Source of the DNA: Nymphaea colorata
Taxonomy: Eukaryota > Streptophyta > Magnoliopsida > Nymphaeales > Nymphaeaceae
Direction of reading: 5' to 3'
Assembly (NCBI RefSeq): GCF_008831285.2
Contig: NC_045145.1
Span: 3,138,723 to 3,202,722, forward strand
Length of the DNA: 64,000 bases
Part shown: positions 22,352 to 36,200 of the stretch, piece by piece
Numbering within the stretch: the stretch's first letter is position 1
How the letters are laid out: each line of letters opens with the position of its first letter
Translations under genes and position numbers: made by a program
Notes under the pieces: generated by a model
Told to the model about the DNA's origin: nothing
Seen by the model: only the letters and a program-made list of their open reading frames with translations
Database searches by the model: none

Positions 22352-25240
22352 AAGAAAAAACATTGTGGTTCAATTCCAATTTCAGAAAAAAAAAACTAAT
22401 CGAAAAACAATGGCAAGAACAAATTTCTTCCCAGCAGCTTTGAGAAGAAAATCCAGGGACTTGTATCAGAAAATTCAGGAAAATGAAGTATATTTTTGAG
22501 GTAAAGCTGCATTTTTTTCCATGAAGGAGGCAAGTCTTATAAGGCAGAGCACCATTAATCTATTCGCTTAAGCTCCATTACAATAAAATTTTCTTCGATT
22601 AAGGTGATAGCTTATCGGATTTGGCTTGGGAATCCAACAATTTTTAAATTTTAACTACGCTGAATCCAATACGAATCCTATTCCTACTTTCCATGTAATT
22701 ATCTCATCGTTTGGTTCTGACCATTCGGATTCTTCGTAAATTGGTTCAACCCGTGTTGCAAGAAGGTTTGAATCGAATCGGTGGCAAGTCTGTATTTCTT
22801 ATTTATTTTCATATAAGTGCCCTTCAGAAATAAAAACTCAAACAATTAAAAGTATACTTTTATTATCTTTATACTTTTTGAATACAAAATAATATATTAT
22901 GGCGTACCCGTAACGTGTTCAGTTTCCGATCTGTAAAACGATTCGTCTCGGATACCGATTTGAACCTCGAAAAGTGAGCACAGCTGGTTTCTCGTGTCTT
23001 TTTGAGTTGAATGCATCCGAGCCGTCCATTCGGAGGGTAAACGGCCGGGATGCAGGGATGACCCAGGGCCTGCGGGCACTGCTATCTACGTTGAAGATGA
23101 CCTGAATAAAATTAATTAGTTTTTTTTTTTTTTTTAAATTGACCTTGACTTAAAAAAATATATACTTTTTAGAAATTCACGTAATTAGCCGAATTTTTTA
23201 TGGTAACAGACTGCCACTTATGGAGCCAAGTTAAGATCTCATTTTCAAGAAAATTAGAAAAATAAAATTGAAATTTTTAAACAAAAAGTGGTGTTGGTTC
23301 TGAATCACTAGATTGAGTTTAGAGTCAATAACGTTATTAGGTTAACAGGTTGTTCGCAAAATACGGCCCTTTTTTTTTTTGCATGAAGGAAAAAGTAAAA
23401 TTTAATAAAAGTACACTCAATGGACCAAATTTATGCAGGTTCTTGTTATAAAAACTAAATTGAAAGGTGTTTTTTTGGGAAAAGAAATTGAAAAAAATTT
23501 AACAAAGTACTTTGACAGTGAATGAAAGAGCAGATATAATGTTTCCTCATATATTGCAAGAAAGAATGTCTACATTTTAAGAGAACTTGGTTTATAAGTT
23601 TTTAAATGAGATTTGAAAACTTAGTTTATTTGTTAGGGTGACACATCTAACACATGAATTTTTTGTTATTATATCGAGGGGAGTCATGTTTTCGCGCACT
23701 CTTACAAAACTAGATTTTGTTAGAATTAGTTTTTTTTTTCAAACCTAATAGCACACAAACACTTTAAAAACCTAGATTACACTGTCATCCAAATACTTTT
23801 TAATGGTTAGCTCAAAAAAAAATCCACCCAAGTAGATGGTAAAATATAATTTTTTATTATAATATGATAAAAAGAAATTTTCATGTGGATACAATGATAA
23901 TGATCTTCATTCTTTTTTTAAAATACTTTGAATGACAGTATAACATGAGATGTAGCATAGTTCGGGTGAGCGAGAGGTACATCCTATCCTACCGTTTGAA
24001 GCGAAACCTGAAGACCACCAATTTTTTTACCTCCGGAGTCCTGAGCAGCAGTGCACCCTTTAACTTGAATGCACAAGAATATAACGTTCACGACAATCAA
24101 ACTAAAAACTTACTTTTATACCCCTTCGACCAACTAAGTTATTATTTTTGAGCTAGATCTACCGTATTAGAAGCACATAAACAATATTGAAAGAATTTTT
24201 TCTTTTTTGAAAAAAAATCATTGGTAATACAAAGGTACTTTTTTTTAATGATTAAAAAATAGTCATACTTTTGGATGTTTATTTATTTATTTATTTTTGT
24301 CAAAAAGAATAAAGCTTCACAAAAAATAATGAAATTTTTGAATAACTGTTTTGAAATACTTGACCAGACATCGCTGTCGCCGGAAGTGAACGCCAAGGGG
24401 CCCACCGCGGCAAAGGATGCGATTTCATGATCATCTCTTAGCAGCCATCGCGACTCTCCCTCGTCAATTCCCCAAAACTCGAGGGCCAAAATCGTCATCA
24501 ACTAAACGAATATTGGTGTACATGACATCACGAACCGAATCATATTCCTACGGGTATTTTTTTTAGGTGTGGGAAACATTTTCCAGGAAATTGAGGGGAA
24601 AAAAGTCCAACCCCATCCTTCACTTTTACTTCAACGTGAAGAAAGTCTCCGGACTTTCCTGTCATGCACTAGTTATCTTCCTACCACAAGGATGACCTCT
24701 TCCATTAAGTAACTTCTACGTAGGTAACCAAATATGCGCCTAATTTTGTATTTGTTCGTGTCAAAAACAGAGTGTCGTCGCTTTGATTTTTGTGAGTGTT
24801 ACTCTTGTGAACTGCAAATAGTGATGTTATAGTCACCTAGGTTCCAAAGCAGACCCTAAACGCCAGGCAGTAGGTGTGAGAGGAGGAGAAAGACTTTAGA
24901 CTTCTCGGGCATCACCCTACCATCTAATATAAAAAAAAAAGAATTTTGAGATATATAACGACAAAACCCGAATTTTTTTGGCGATGAGCAATTTCTTGAT
25001 CAAGGGGCAAAGTTAGAATTTTTTTGGGCTAAAGAACACTCAAACAACTTAAAAGAAGGGACGATTGATTCCCCTGATGACGACGGCCAAAGATGCTCTT
25101 AGGAGCCTCGGGGCCCATTTGTAATCAAATGAAGGCCGGGTTATTCTAGGGTGCAACAAGCGCCAACTGAGTCAAGATTCTGAGTTCAATTATGCTAACC
25201 AGCATTTATGTTGAAAACTAAATTTTGACTCAAGGGGCAT
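22200..25240. other. AT-rich intergenic DNA with CT/TA microsatellite
   Basis: Contains (CT)n then (TA)n at 22283-22346. A degenerate hAT-like end (GGGGCAAAGTTAGAATTTTTTTGGGC) lies near 25002. Several short open frames (e.g. 22897-23079, 24283-24501) match nothing I recognise. No supported gene. Confidence 0.5.
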
Positions 25241-25244
25241 AATG

Positions 25245-25440
25245 CAATCTGGTGCAAGGCAGCTCACATCCAAGGGGTTCGAGGTTCGAATCTTGTGGTT
25301 GTTAACATGTTCTGGTATATCATTCTTCTGGGCTACTAAATGGTAGCAAGTGCGATACCCAAATTAAATGATGTACCGTAGGTTTATTCAAATCCCGAAG
25401 CAATTGAAAGTATAAAGGTATGACCTTGATTTTCATACTG
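25245..25440 (+). repeat. SINE-like repeat (family F)
   Basis: Has GAGGTTCGAATCTTGTGG, a good match to the tRNA B-box consensus GGTTCRANNCC, preceded about 35-40 bases upstream by GGTGCAAGGCAGC. It is followed by a non-tRNA body shared with the copy at 20165. Confidence 0.5.
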
Positions 25441-26127
25441 AAAGCAGTTTCATCTAAGAATATATATATATATATATATAGTTGGCGGCATAGACCTAAT
25501 TCTTAAATGGTTGGAAAGGATCATTTGATATGGATGGACTTAAGGCCCACATGTGTAGCTCTCTCGCTATTAATGTAACAAGTTTACTTTAACATTATAA
25601 TTTAATATAGCAAGTACTTTCTCATCTCATTTCATTTCATGAGGCTCGGATCAAGAGAATGAGAAACGATGCAGATCGAGAACTCCAACAATTAATTGCA
25701 GAAAACCACTTGATCGTAATTTGTTTCTTACGCGTAGGCTGATAATAAATTAAACGAAAGCTTGAAATAAAAGGTGATGGTATATGCCTAATTAATTTCT
25801 GTTCTTATCGTGACGGTTGGCTTCTAAATTCTTCATTTAATAGGATGAGTGATTGCTAGGTCTATCGGCAATGGCAACCAAGTGTTTTTAAGCAATAGAA
25901 TATTTTCTCAAAAAAAAAAAAAAATGTGTATTTCATACTACTTAATGCTCTTGAAAGCCTTGTTGAAGTAATGTATAAAATCATTCTAGTATACTTTTTT
26001 TAATTTTGAGTGTTTGGGTGTCAACAAAACTGGGATCTTGACAAAGCCTGGCTTTATGAAAGGAGTGAAAAGCCGACTTTTTTCCAAAGTAATTCTTAAA
26101 AAAACAAGGTTTTAAGTGTATCACTTA
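25441..26127. other. Intergenic DNA, no gene recognised
   Basis: A short TA tract at 25460-25480 and AT-rich sequence only. Confidence 0.5.
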
Positions 26128-26398
26128 GGTCGTGTTTGTTTCACTGCAGATTTTATATGAGATCCATGGTTTTAAGATAAGACTACTCTTCATCCGACTT
26201 TAAATTTAGCATGAATTCAAAATCCATGTTACTGTTAAACTGAGCATCTCTCAAAACACACATTTTTATGCAGCCTCGGATTTAAGATATGAAGCTATCA
26301 AGCTCAACCTTATATTAGACCTCAAAAACCATAGACCTAAGATGCGTGGTGATTTGAGACGACCGTATATCTTAGGTTCAATGCAATCAAACACAACC
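26128..26398. mobile_element. Tourist-like MITE (family E), 271 bp
   Basis: The left end GGTCGTGTTTGTTTCACTG and the reverse complement of the right end (GGTTGTGTTTGATTGCATTG) match at most positions. The flanks are TTA (26125-26127) and TCA (26399-26401), compatible with a mutated 3-bp TWA duplication. The body has words such as GAGATCCATGG and no reading frame. Confidence 0.6.
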
Positions 26399-26554
26399 TC
26401 AAATAAATAAATAAAGTTTTCAAAACTCATTAAAAAAATTTGGATTTTCATAAAGCTAAGCTTTCGCAAAAAACTGGGTTAAATGAGCCTCTAAAACATT
26501 CATTCCCTTTTATATAGATAGGAGGAATGTGAATGCTGATTTATGTACATCGAG

Positions 26555-26690
26555 GTATAGTAGTGTACTGGGTGGTAAGGTGGTTCGGCTCTTCTAAAGA
26601 CGTAGACTCGAATCTTGGAGTGGTCATTGTCACGTCTCAGTGTTTTACCTTTAAACCATAAAAAGTCTTGAAAAATGCTATGTTAAAACT
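26555..26690 (+). repeat. SINE-like repeat (family F)
   Basis: GTACTGGGTGGTAAGGTGG (A-box-like) and GACTCGAATCTTGGAGTGG (B-box-like), the counterpart of the minus-strand copy at 16130. Confidence 0.45.
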
Positions 26691-28050
26691 CAAGAAAGAG
26701 AGGAATGAACCATTCACCAAAAAAAAAAAAATTATGAGTGACTACATTCCATTTGATTGGTAACTCATAAACTGTTACACTTGAAGAGGAATGAACCATT
26801 CACCCGAAAAAAAAAAATTGATTTATGAGTGACTAGATTCCATTTGATTGGTAATTCATAAACTGTTACACTTGAAGTCATTTTTTTCCTTTTTACTTAA
26901 AATATGTTTCAGTAAATCAATAGATTAGCTTACATCAATCTATATGGATATATAAGCTTGGAGAGAGCTCGTTTTTTCAAATTTAAATTATTTGGCAAGC
27001 TAAATATCCAGCTGCTGAGTTTATTTTTCAACTTCACATTAATAATAAGACAGAATGTTAGTTAAGATGATATCAAGCTCTCGTGTGCAAGTCACCAATC
27101 TCACTAAAATAAGAAAAAAAAAATGTCACGAAGGAATCGCACCCATTATTAAACAAAACGTCGTAGCTAAGTCTCCGTCTCTTCGAGGAAGGAGAAGGTG
27201 ATTTTCAAGCCGCATTGCGTTCGATTTATAAACACACAAATAGTAAAAAAACGTAGATTATGAAGTCAACTTCACATAATTATGAGTGGAATTAAGAGGC
27301 CGTGACATAAACAAATGTGATCAGGACAAAAAAACTTTAGAACAATGTTGAAGTGGGTGGTATCAAATAAGAATCCATGGACAAAAATGAAACGCCAAAA
27401 TGTTTTTTTGTTTTTTTTTTAAAGACCAAAATATTCCTCGCATGCGTACGTGGTGGCTTGTGAGCGGTCGAACACACGAGACACGTGTTTGGCTCCGCAC
27501 ACTCGCCATTATTTATAATCTAAGTCACACGAATACTGATACGTGTATTGTATTTCCTAATGTGTTTAATTTCGTCTATCTGATGCATTGAATTAGGTGA
27601 TTGTGAATATATATATATATATAGTTTATGACATGAAACATGAACTTGGTTACCTTATGGGTATTGTTCTCCAAACCTAATCATATAAAAGCATAAATAG
27701 TATCAAACTTATAGGATTTAGAAAAAAATATGATCAGATGTGTAAATAAATGCTTCAATGTTATCGAGGTTGGCGAAGTTAGCATTTTGGGCTTACATGG
27801 TGTGCAGGTGAGCGTAATAGACTGTTACCATTTCTAATATATGTATGCGTAATAAACTATTAAAACAATAATATGTATAGTTTTTACAATATTAACAAAA
27901 CAGATGTGACCGCTGCCGTATATTAAAAAGATAAAATTAAACAAAAAAAATTCTAAAGGGGAATTGAGACTGTGTAAGCTAAGAAAGCTCATTTTTAAAA
28001 TTTGAGAAAATAAGTTTTAATTAATAAAAAAGAAATATTCCGTTAGAAGT
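26691..28050. other. Intergenic DNA with an internal short duplication, no gene recognised
   Basis: About 75 bp around 26705-26775 is repeated at 26790-26880 (GAGGAATGAACCATTCACC... ATTCATAAACTGTTACACTTGAAG). The rest is AT-rich, with a TA tract at 27608-27622. Confidence 0.5.
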
Positions 28051-28055
28051 ATACA

Positions 28056-28063
28056 TATAAATA
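28056..28063 (+). promoter_or_regulatory. Candidate TATA box upstream of the EDR2-like gene
   Basis: TATAAATA in an otherwise suitable position before a long pyrimidine-rich leader. Transcription would start about 30 bp downstream. This is inference from the motif only; the true start could lie closer to the ATG at 30255. Confidence 0.3.
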
Positions 28064-28619
28064 CATACGGACAGAGAAATGGGATCGTCTGGAAATTCAA
28101 TTCGTTGTTAAAAATTGGGTCCGTCTGCATCGTCGGCGTCGGCGTATCTCTCTCTCTCTTCTGGCCCACGGATGACTGACTTCTTGTTTCAACGATCTCT
28201 CTCTCTTCTGTCTCTCGCGTGTCTCTCGGGATCATTAGTTCTCCTGTTTTCCGCGCCATACGGACGCGTATCTTTCCTTACCTCACTTCATGGGAGAAAA
28301 AAAGGAGAGAGAGGAGAATCCATCGCCTGCCCTTCACCGGTACCTTCCATTTCTAACCTTGGACGGAAATAACCGACAGAGGAACAAGAGAAAGCCAGGT
28401 GACGCAGAGGTAGACAGACATACATGAGATTGAGAGAGAGAGACATTGTAAGAGTATGAGTTTTTCCATCGTCTTCTCTTTTTAGAGATTAATATTAAAT
28501 AGGAAGGTGGTGGTGGTCATGGTGGTAGTGGGGGAAACGCATCAGCTTCTGTTTCCCCCACTCTTAACTGCAGTGCCTGAAGTCTGAGCCCCCTCTTCCC
28601 CATTTTCAAGTCCAATCCT

Positions 28620-28683
28620 CGCTCTCTCTCTCTCGCTCGTTACATCAATCACCCTTCTCTCTCCTTACCGAACCCACCACCAA

Positions 28684-28715
<32 letters not shown>

Positions 28716-28882
28716 CACGTTCAAAACCGAACGTCACGTTTTGTTGCCATTTCCCAATTCCCAGCTTTAGCTAGAGAGCCACTTCAGGCCGTTCCCAGAC
28801 AACCTTCCCCCACTTTTTGCCTCTTCCCCTCTCTCTCTCTCTCTCTCCCGTCGGCGAAAACCAATGTCATCGTCTTTTTGCA

Positions 28883-28953
<71 letters not shown>
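28620..28953. repeat. Pyrimidine-rich leader region with (CT)n tracts
   Basis: Several CT tracts, the longest a run of about 33 CT units at 28887-28953. CT-rich tracts are common in plant core promoters and 5' leaders. The CAG before the longest tract (TTTTTGCAGGTTTC at 28876) could also be a leader splice donor. Confidence 0.85.
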
Positions 28954-28956
<3 letters not shown>

Positions 28957-30254
28957 TTATGATCGTATTTTGGAAGGAGAATAGAGATTTACATTGCAGC
29001 GGCCAAATGCAGTTGGTTTTGTTTTGCTTTTACCTTCGCAAAAGCTTCTTTTTTCCTTTTCTTTTTGAGGACCATTTCGAAACAAAAGAGAGATAGGTAA
29101 ATTTGGTCTGGCCTTTTTGTTTCCCTTCCTTTTCCGCTGGACCTTTTGTCGGCCTTTAGTGTTTATATCTTTCTCACCTTGATTATGAGAAGACGAAAGC
29201 TGAAGCCCACGTTGATATGTCGTCACAGAGCTCTCTGTCTGGCGCTTTGTTTGTCTGCATCAAGTGCGGAAGCAGGCATGAATTTTCTCTGAGTTTCTAC
29301 ATGCTGATATGAAGGTATCTGCTCATGTAGTGATTTCGAGGTCGTTTTGGTTCCCGCTTGCAGACGACGCGATAGGGCCATTTCAGGACGCTGTCGACTA
29401 AAGGTGACATGATTTTTTGCCGTGTCCTCCATCTATGCTCCTCAAATTGCTCCTTCTTCCCCTCCCCTTCTTCCTATACTTAGTTTTCTTTGTTTCTCCG
29501 GTCTCTGATCTCCACCATTTTTTGGTTCGTGTTCGCTACCCATATAGTTGAATTGTCGATCTAGGTAATGCTTTGCCGTGTTGTGGCCTCTTGACTCTCT
29601 TGCATTGTGAAGCAGGAGTGCCTCACTTTTTTTGCACTCGTTGTGCGTTTAGTGAGTTGAATGAATGATCGGTAGGATGGTACTACTGATCTTGGGTTAA
29701 TTCGAAAAGAGAAAACCCCCATGAAGAACGGACCCTGCAATCGTTCAACTTCATACAAAAGATATCTTTGTTTGACAACTTAATTTGATTTCAGCTGCGT
29801 AGGTTTTAAAAGAAGTTCTAATGTCTGATCTTGCCTGCGGTCATAGTGAAAAACCTCAAGCCAGAACACGGTACGCATTAACAATGCCATGGTATCTAAA
29901 AGTCCAATCTTTTTTGCCCTGCAATTGTCGTTCAACCCACATATGTCTCTTAGGTTGCCAATTATGTGTTGACTTAGATTGGCCAACTTTTGCGTTGCAC
30001 AACTAGCCGTCAGGGGATGGTGAGATTTTCCTAATAATTGCTGATATTTCTTGCTGCCTTAGGGCCTTGACTAATTATCATATACTTTTTTTCGTGAATT
30101 CATACTGAATATTGATGGTAAGCTGAATCCAAACTTGGCAGGTTCTGATTTATCAATAGTCTTTATTGGCTTTCTCTTCTAACCAACAATGTACCATATT
30201 GTATGAGCGAACATCCTACCCATAGTCAAAGGTCTTTAAAGTGATACTCTTACA

Positions 30255-33200
30255 ATGGGTGGCTGCGTATCATCATCCAAAAGGAAGCCCAGAGCAAGAA
30301 AATACTTCATCAGGTCCAGACGCTGGAGGAGAAAAGTTTCTGCTTCATCTCCTGCTGTTTCTCAAGCACGTGTCAATGATTCTATGAATCCTTTAGCAGA
30401 TTTTGCCATCAATGAATTTGTACAGAAGGATCTTGAGAAAGCTGCGACAGCTCATGGTAGAACAGAAGTTTCAAATTTAACGCTCCACCTCACTCAGCTA
30501 CAGTGGCACAGAGATCAGAATGATGCCAGTGGTAATTATCAACATTTGTCATTGTTCTTGTTCTTTGTTTGTCCCAAGGTGCTGATGATTGTTGTTTCAA
30601 TTTTTAAAGATTTATGCAAATTCAGCATGTTTCCATCAAATGGTCATTAGATAGCTCACTAAGTAAATGTATCATGGTGCTGCATTTCGTAATTGCAGAA
30701 ATTAGTTTCTAAAATGTAGCAATAAAATAATGGAATCCTAGAGAGGAAGCTTTGTTACCCTTTTCATCATTTTTCTTTATCTTTTGGGGATGAAAGAGTT
30801 TAGTTATCCTTTCTTTGAACAATAAATGGTTTACCTTAAGAAGTTTTTGTAGAAAAGCATAAGAAAAGAAACTAAGAGATTTTGTAGCACATGCTTTCTA
30901 ACATGTGATGCCTGTCTGGTATATTCGTTTATTAATGCTAAAGACATGTATGTTTAGTCTGTTTCATGGAGATTTTGATCTAATGAACAATCAAATAGAA
31001 CTAATTTTAAGAATAGGTTGGAATGATGACACATATGACTAATCAGATAGACAGTTAAAATTTTATACATGGAAAAGGAAAATTATGAGATCTGCTCGAA
31101 TTCAGAAATATTGATTTTTCTATATGATATCAAGGAAATAGATATTTATTGCACTCAAGAAACTATAGGTATGACTGATTAAAAAATTGTCTAGCTTAAT
31201 GCATGAAGAAGTGATCCTTATATGATCTCCTTTTGTAGGCGATATTCTTTGTCATGGCTGGGTGGACCTAAACGCATGGGATAGTTTGATTTCTGATATT
31301 CGTTCTGCTTAAGAAGCATATTGGATCAGAATGAGAATTGTTAAAACTTCTATGTACCTAATATCTTCAAGCTATATTGAAAAATAAATGCTTGAATTAT
31401 GACTGTGTGTATGTTGTTGATGGAATTATGGTACAATTGCTTTGGTTTTCATTGTAATCTTTGTTCATATGTATAAGTTGTTTCTGCATTCATGTCCATT
31501 TCAAGAAAAGCCTTCAGTACATAGGTTGCATGAACTCCTTTTGCCTTTGCTGCAACTTTGGGCCCACAACTTTTTTTAATTATGGATTACCTTTATCTAC
31601 TGTCTGTGTCATCTATTACTGTCTTAATTAAGCTCTATCCATACTATCAGAAGAAAATGAAGGTGAAGGGTTAACCTTTTGAATGATATCCATTTGTAGT
31701 GGTGCACCAAGAGGAAGCGTGGTTTGATTCTGTCAGTATTCTGGAATCTGATACCGATGAAGACTTCTGCAGTGTCTATGGAGGTTGGGAAAAGAAACAT
31801 GAATTTCATTTAAGAGAATATTGTTGAGAAATGTTTACATATCTGGTCCTTGTGTCTTGGTGCAGATTGTTTTCCTACCATAAACAATAGCTCAGGAGCT
31901 TCACAGGTGCAGTATGAGAATGCCCCATGCTTGGTAGAAGCTATGGGCAAAATAGAGGATTTTCCTGATGGAGTCCCAATGTCTTTGACAGTTGAACAAT
32001 GTCTTCAAATGGATGGAGGAAAACCAGTGTTTTCAAACAAAGATCAGTCCAAGGAATTTGATAGCTTAACAGCTAGGGATACACAGGGATATGACCTTCC
32101 ATATTTAGGTAAAACTGATGAAGCCAATGCTAGAATTTCAGGAACTGAGATTAATACACGTAAGAAAAGATCATTGGAAGATGCTTATGGACATTGTAGC
32201 CCATTTAAAGAAAATGCATCCAACATAGAAGAGAAAAATCATGATCAATCACAGAAACAGAGAACAATATCTTGCTTGCCAAGATTAGTCCCAACAGTCA
32301 GCTTCAATGACAAAACACAACCACTAAGTCCTGGCCCTCCATCTCAGAGGAAAAAGTCAGCAGTTATCAGAGTATCTTTCAAGCGGCGGTCTTATGATGG
32401 AGATGACACAACAGTCATGACGGAAATCTGTAAGTGTTTATGGTGTCCATGACAGTTTTCTCTTTGTCTTGTTTTTCTTTCTTCTAGGCAATTTAAACCA
32501 TTTTCATATGCCTGAACATTTGGTCTTTATCAGCATATAGTTCATCCTGACAGGCATTCAAAATTTGCTGCATAGCCAGTAGGTTTGCCAAGCAGAACAT
32601 GCCTGAAAACATATGTGAAATTGTGTGTTATTGGGGATTCAGACTCATTGTTTCCAGCCTCTCTGTGGAAAGTAATCTGGAGTGCTTTTCCACTTTGATT
32701 TACAATGTGTTTCCTTCTTTATTTCTCTTTGGTGATTGTATAAACTATAGAGGGTTCGCATTAAATATTATGTTTGCTTAATGCCATCATGAACTTATCC
32801 AGAGAATTTCATGGACATTTAAATTTACAAAAGGATTTCTCCAAAAACGATGATTATATGTTTGTTAATTTGTTTTGTATAGGTGCCTCCAAGAAGTTCC
32901 TGTATCATCCTAGAGCAGGATTCCAGATTCCGTGCTCATCAGGGGAAAAGCAAGCTCAGGGTTGCTGGTCTCATCTTGAACCCTCTGTCTTCAAGCTTCG
33001 GAGTGAGAATTATTTCAGGTTTGCAGTTATTCTGCTCATTGTGTAGAACTGTGTTGGATGTCATGCCAGATTCACAGCATCAGATCCAAGGTTGACTGGA
33101 AATTCCTTTAGAGAAACCAAGTTCCTCAGGAAGGCATTTTTCAGACCAGAAGAATCTGGATTCCTTAAACATGTGACAAGCTTTTCTATGTGTGTGTGCG

Positions 33201-36200
33201 GACATATAGATATAGATGTACATGTGTATGTACGTACTTTTATGTATAAGTATTCCAATACTCTCACAAAAGATTGGGTATGAAGGTGCTCTTTTTTGTT
33301 GAATATGAAACATTAAATGTGCCTTTTAAAAAAATATTTTCTGACAAACATGTGTTTGATAACTTCATTAATTCATTGTAGGAAAAGATGGTGATTTTCT
33401 ATCGCCTATCTTTTATATACAATCTAAGCTGGGGGGTTTCACCTTTTTAAAGAGTATTATTTGCATTCAGAATAATTTATTTAATGGATGTTTTGTAATA
33501 GATAATCAACAGAAAAAGACAGCTTTAAAATTTAAATCAATAAAAAAATATTTATTCTTATGTTTTCTGTAGGGGCCTAACAAAAGAACTTACAAAAGTG
33601 TGCCGTAACTTGTGATTGTTTTTAATCTGTTTCCCTTGTAAAAGAAAAAAAAAAATTCTTCTGTAGAAGAAAGTGGAGAAACATGTTGGATACAATTTTA
33701 AATTACTTATTTTAAAATATATTGTATTATTTTCATTTATTTTTGTTGTTGAGAAGTGAGAACGTGGTGTTCTGGATTAACTGGCTTGTGATTCAGTGCA
33801 CCACTAATAATCCTGTTCATGATGATATTCTAGCTAAATCGAATCCTATGCTTTACGTTGTGTTTACTTTATTTATTAATGATATAAATGCTTTCTAAGA
33901 AGTACTTTGGCATTAATTCATATAGGCTGTTTGGCTGCACATAATTTCAGTTGATGATAGTAACGTTTCTTCTAAGAAAGTAAATCTATGAATTTAGTCA
34001 TTATGGTGGCGCTAAACTAGTACATTTATGTTTTTGTGTGTTGTCCCATTTGTAATAAGCTCAGAAAGATTTCATTTATCATTTTCATTTCTCAAGTGTT
34101 TCTGTATTGCTTGGGTTTGTTGATAACAAAATGCAAAAATCCAAAAAAATTGGAAAAGCTCTCTATGAGATGTAGTGCACAGGCTTACATGGACTATGTA
34201 ACTAACATTGAGTTGATTTTTTTACATCGCAGAGATAAGAAAAAGAGTCCTGCTCCAAATTATGCTCCATTTTCTCCATTTGGGGTTGATCTTTTTACGT
34301 CTTCACAGAAGATACATCACATTGCTCAGTATCTTGAGCTTCCATGTGTGAAACCTCATGGAGGAATGCCTTCTATCCTCGTTGTTAACATTCAGGTACT
34401 TTTCTTTTCAGTTTCCACAAAGAAAATTTGGAGTATACCTTTTCTGATAAGCAATTACAACTTCTTAAATGATGAATTGTAGGAAAAGAAGTATTTTTTT
34501 GGTTTAAGCATATTCTGGAATCTTTTCATAAAACTGGTACTTATACATCATTTTATCTTTCTTGTGGCAGCTTCCTACATATCCAGCTGCTATGTTCCTA
34601 GGTGACAGTGATGGTGAAGGCATGAGCCTTGTATTATATTTTAAAATATCTGATAGTTTTGAGAAAGACATTTCACCACATTTTCAGGAAAGCATTAAGG
34701 TATACTCTGTTTTTCTATTCAAGTTGGATTTTATCTTAGTAAGTATTTGCATATAATATGCACGTAATCTTTCTCTGATTGCTCAATGTATTGATGCCCA
34801 AGTTTTGTGGACACAGTGGCTTTATCTGGTACATACTGATGCAGGTTACCTTATCATGATACTGATGATGCAATTATGGCTTTCAGTGACACACACTCAC
34901 TAGCTTAAACATTAAATTTGTTTTCTATTTTAAAACACTGCATCCCCAATGCTTTTAAGTTAAATATCAAGTAAGGCATCTATATTTTTCCCTTGCAATA
35001 AATGTGTGTGACTTGACTCAAGACATGGATCTCACATGATGCACACTTTTGCATTACTTTGTGATTCATAATATTTCCATTCTGGAGTTCTTTTTCTAGA
35101 AACATTGTAATGAATATCTAGCACATTCTTCATTTGTAAGATGAAATCAATTGTGAAGCATGAAGAACCAATCCGGCTGCATTTTTTTCAACTAATTTGG
35201 ATGGAGGAAACGCTATTTCTTACGAAATGCATATCACACTCAAAGATGAGTTGAAGATGCTTTTTTGGTACTAAATGTTCAAAGAAAATCTCTCTCTTTG
35301 GCAATGTGTTTCATATGGAAATGCAATTGTACTTCAGAGAGGTCTTTCTCAACAGCTTTTTCCTTATGCTGAGCTCCTTTAATAAACATGTTTTCATGTG
35401 AGAGTCCACTTTCCTTTGGAAGCTCCACTAACATGAATTAACTATAAATGTAAAAAAGTTACTTTTAAGTGTGTTAACTCACTTTTAAAGTTCCATGTCA
35501 CTAAGCAATGTAAAGAAGTATATTTTTGTCAAATTGTTACATTAGAATTCTACAGTCATTTGTAACAATAATCATGAGGTTTGTTTTTCTTTCTGACATC
35601 CGAAACATTAATGCAACCTAACTGTTTATATTTCATATTCTCAACTTTATTGCACTTCCAACAGTTTGGCATTTCTTTTGCTCTCAAAAATGGACTGTTA
35701 AAGAACAAGATTGTTTTTGAATAATAGCGTGCATTGCACTCACCACTCAGTATATTCTATTTGATGGTTCATCTTTCTCACTCTTGTGATGCTTGATCCA
35801 TTAATGTGCCAGATCTAAATTGGGATCCCTAGATCATTTAATGTGTGTGCTTGCATTTCTTACACAATATCCGGTTAGCTGAAGAATGTTTATTATTCCA
35901 TGCACAATCTGATTTCTATAATACAAGAAATTGGGTTTCTCACCGTCATTTTTCTCTTACCATCTTTTCCTGTGTATCTTCATTTTTCTTGGCTGGATTT
36001 AACCTGAGCTGTGCCTATGCTTTTGCATTTTCTTATAGCTGGTGAGGGGTTGTTAATAGTTATTCTTTCTTTCTGTCTTTCTTTTTTTCTTTTTACTCTA
36101 TGCAGAAATTAATAGATGATGAAACTGAAAAGGTTAAAGGCTTTGCAGTAGATTCTGTGGTTCCCTTCAGAGAACGACTGAAGATCATGGCTCGGGTTGT

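Noticed and set aside
25280-25310. Possible tRNA gene because of GGTTCGAATC
   Set aside because: No cloverleaf can be formed around it: the acceptor and anticodon stems are missing. The same core recurs in a repeat family, so it is listed as SINE-like.
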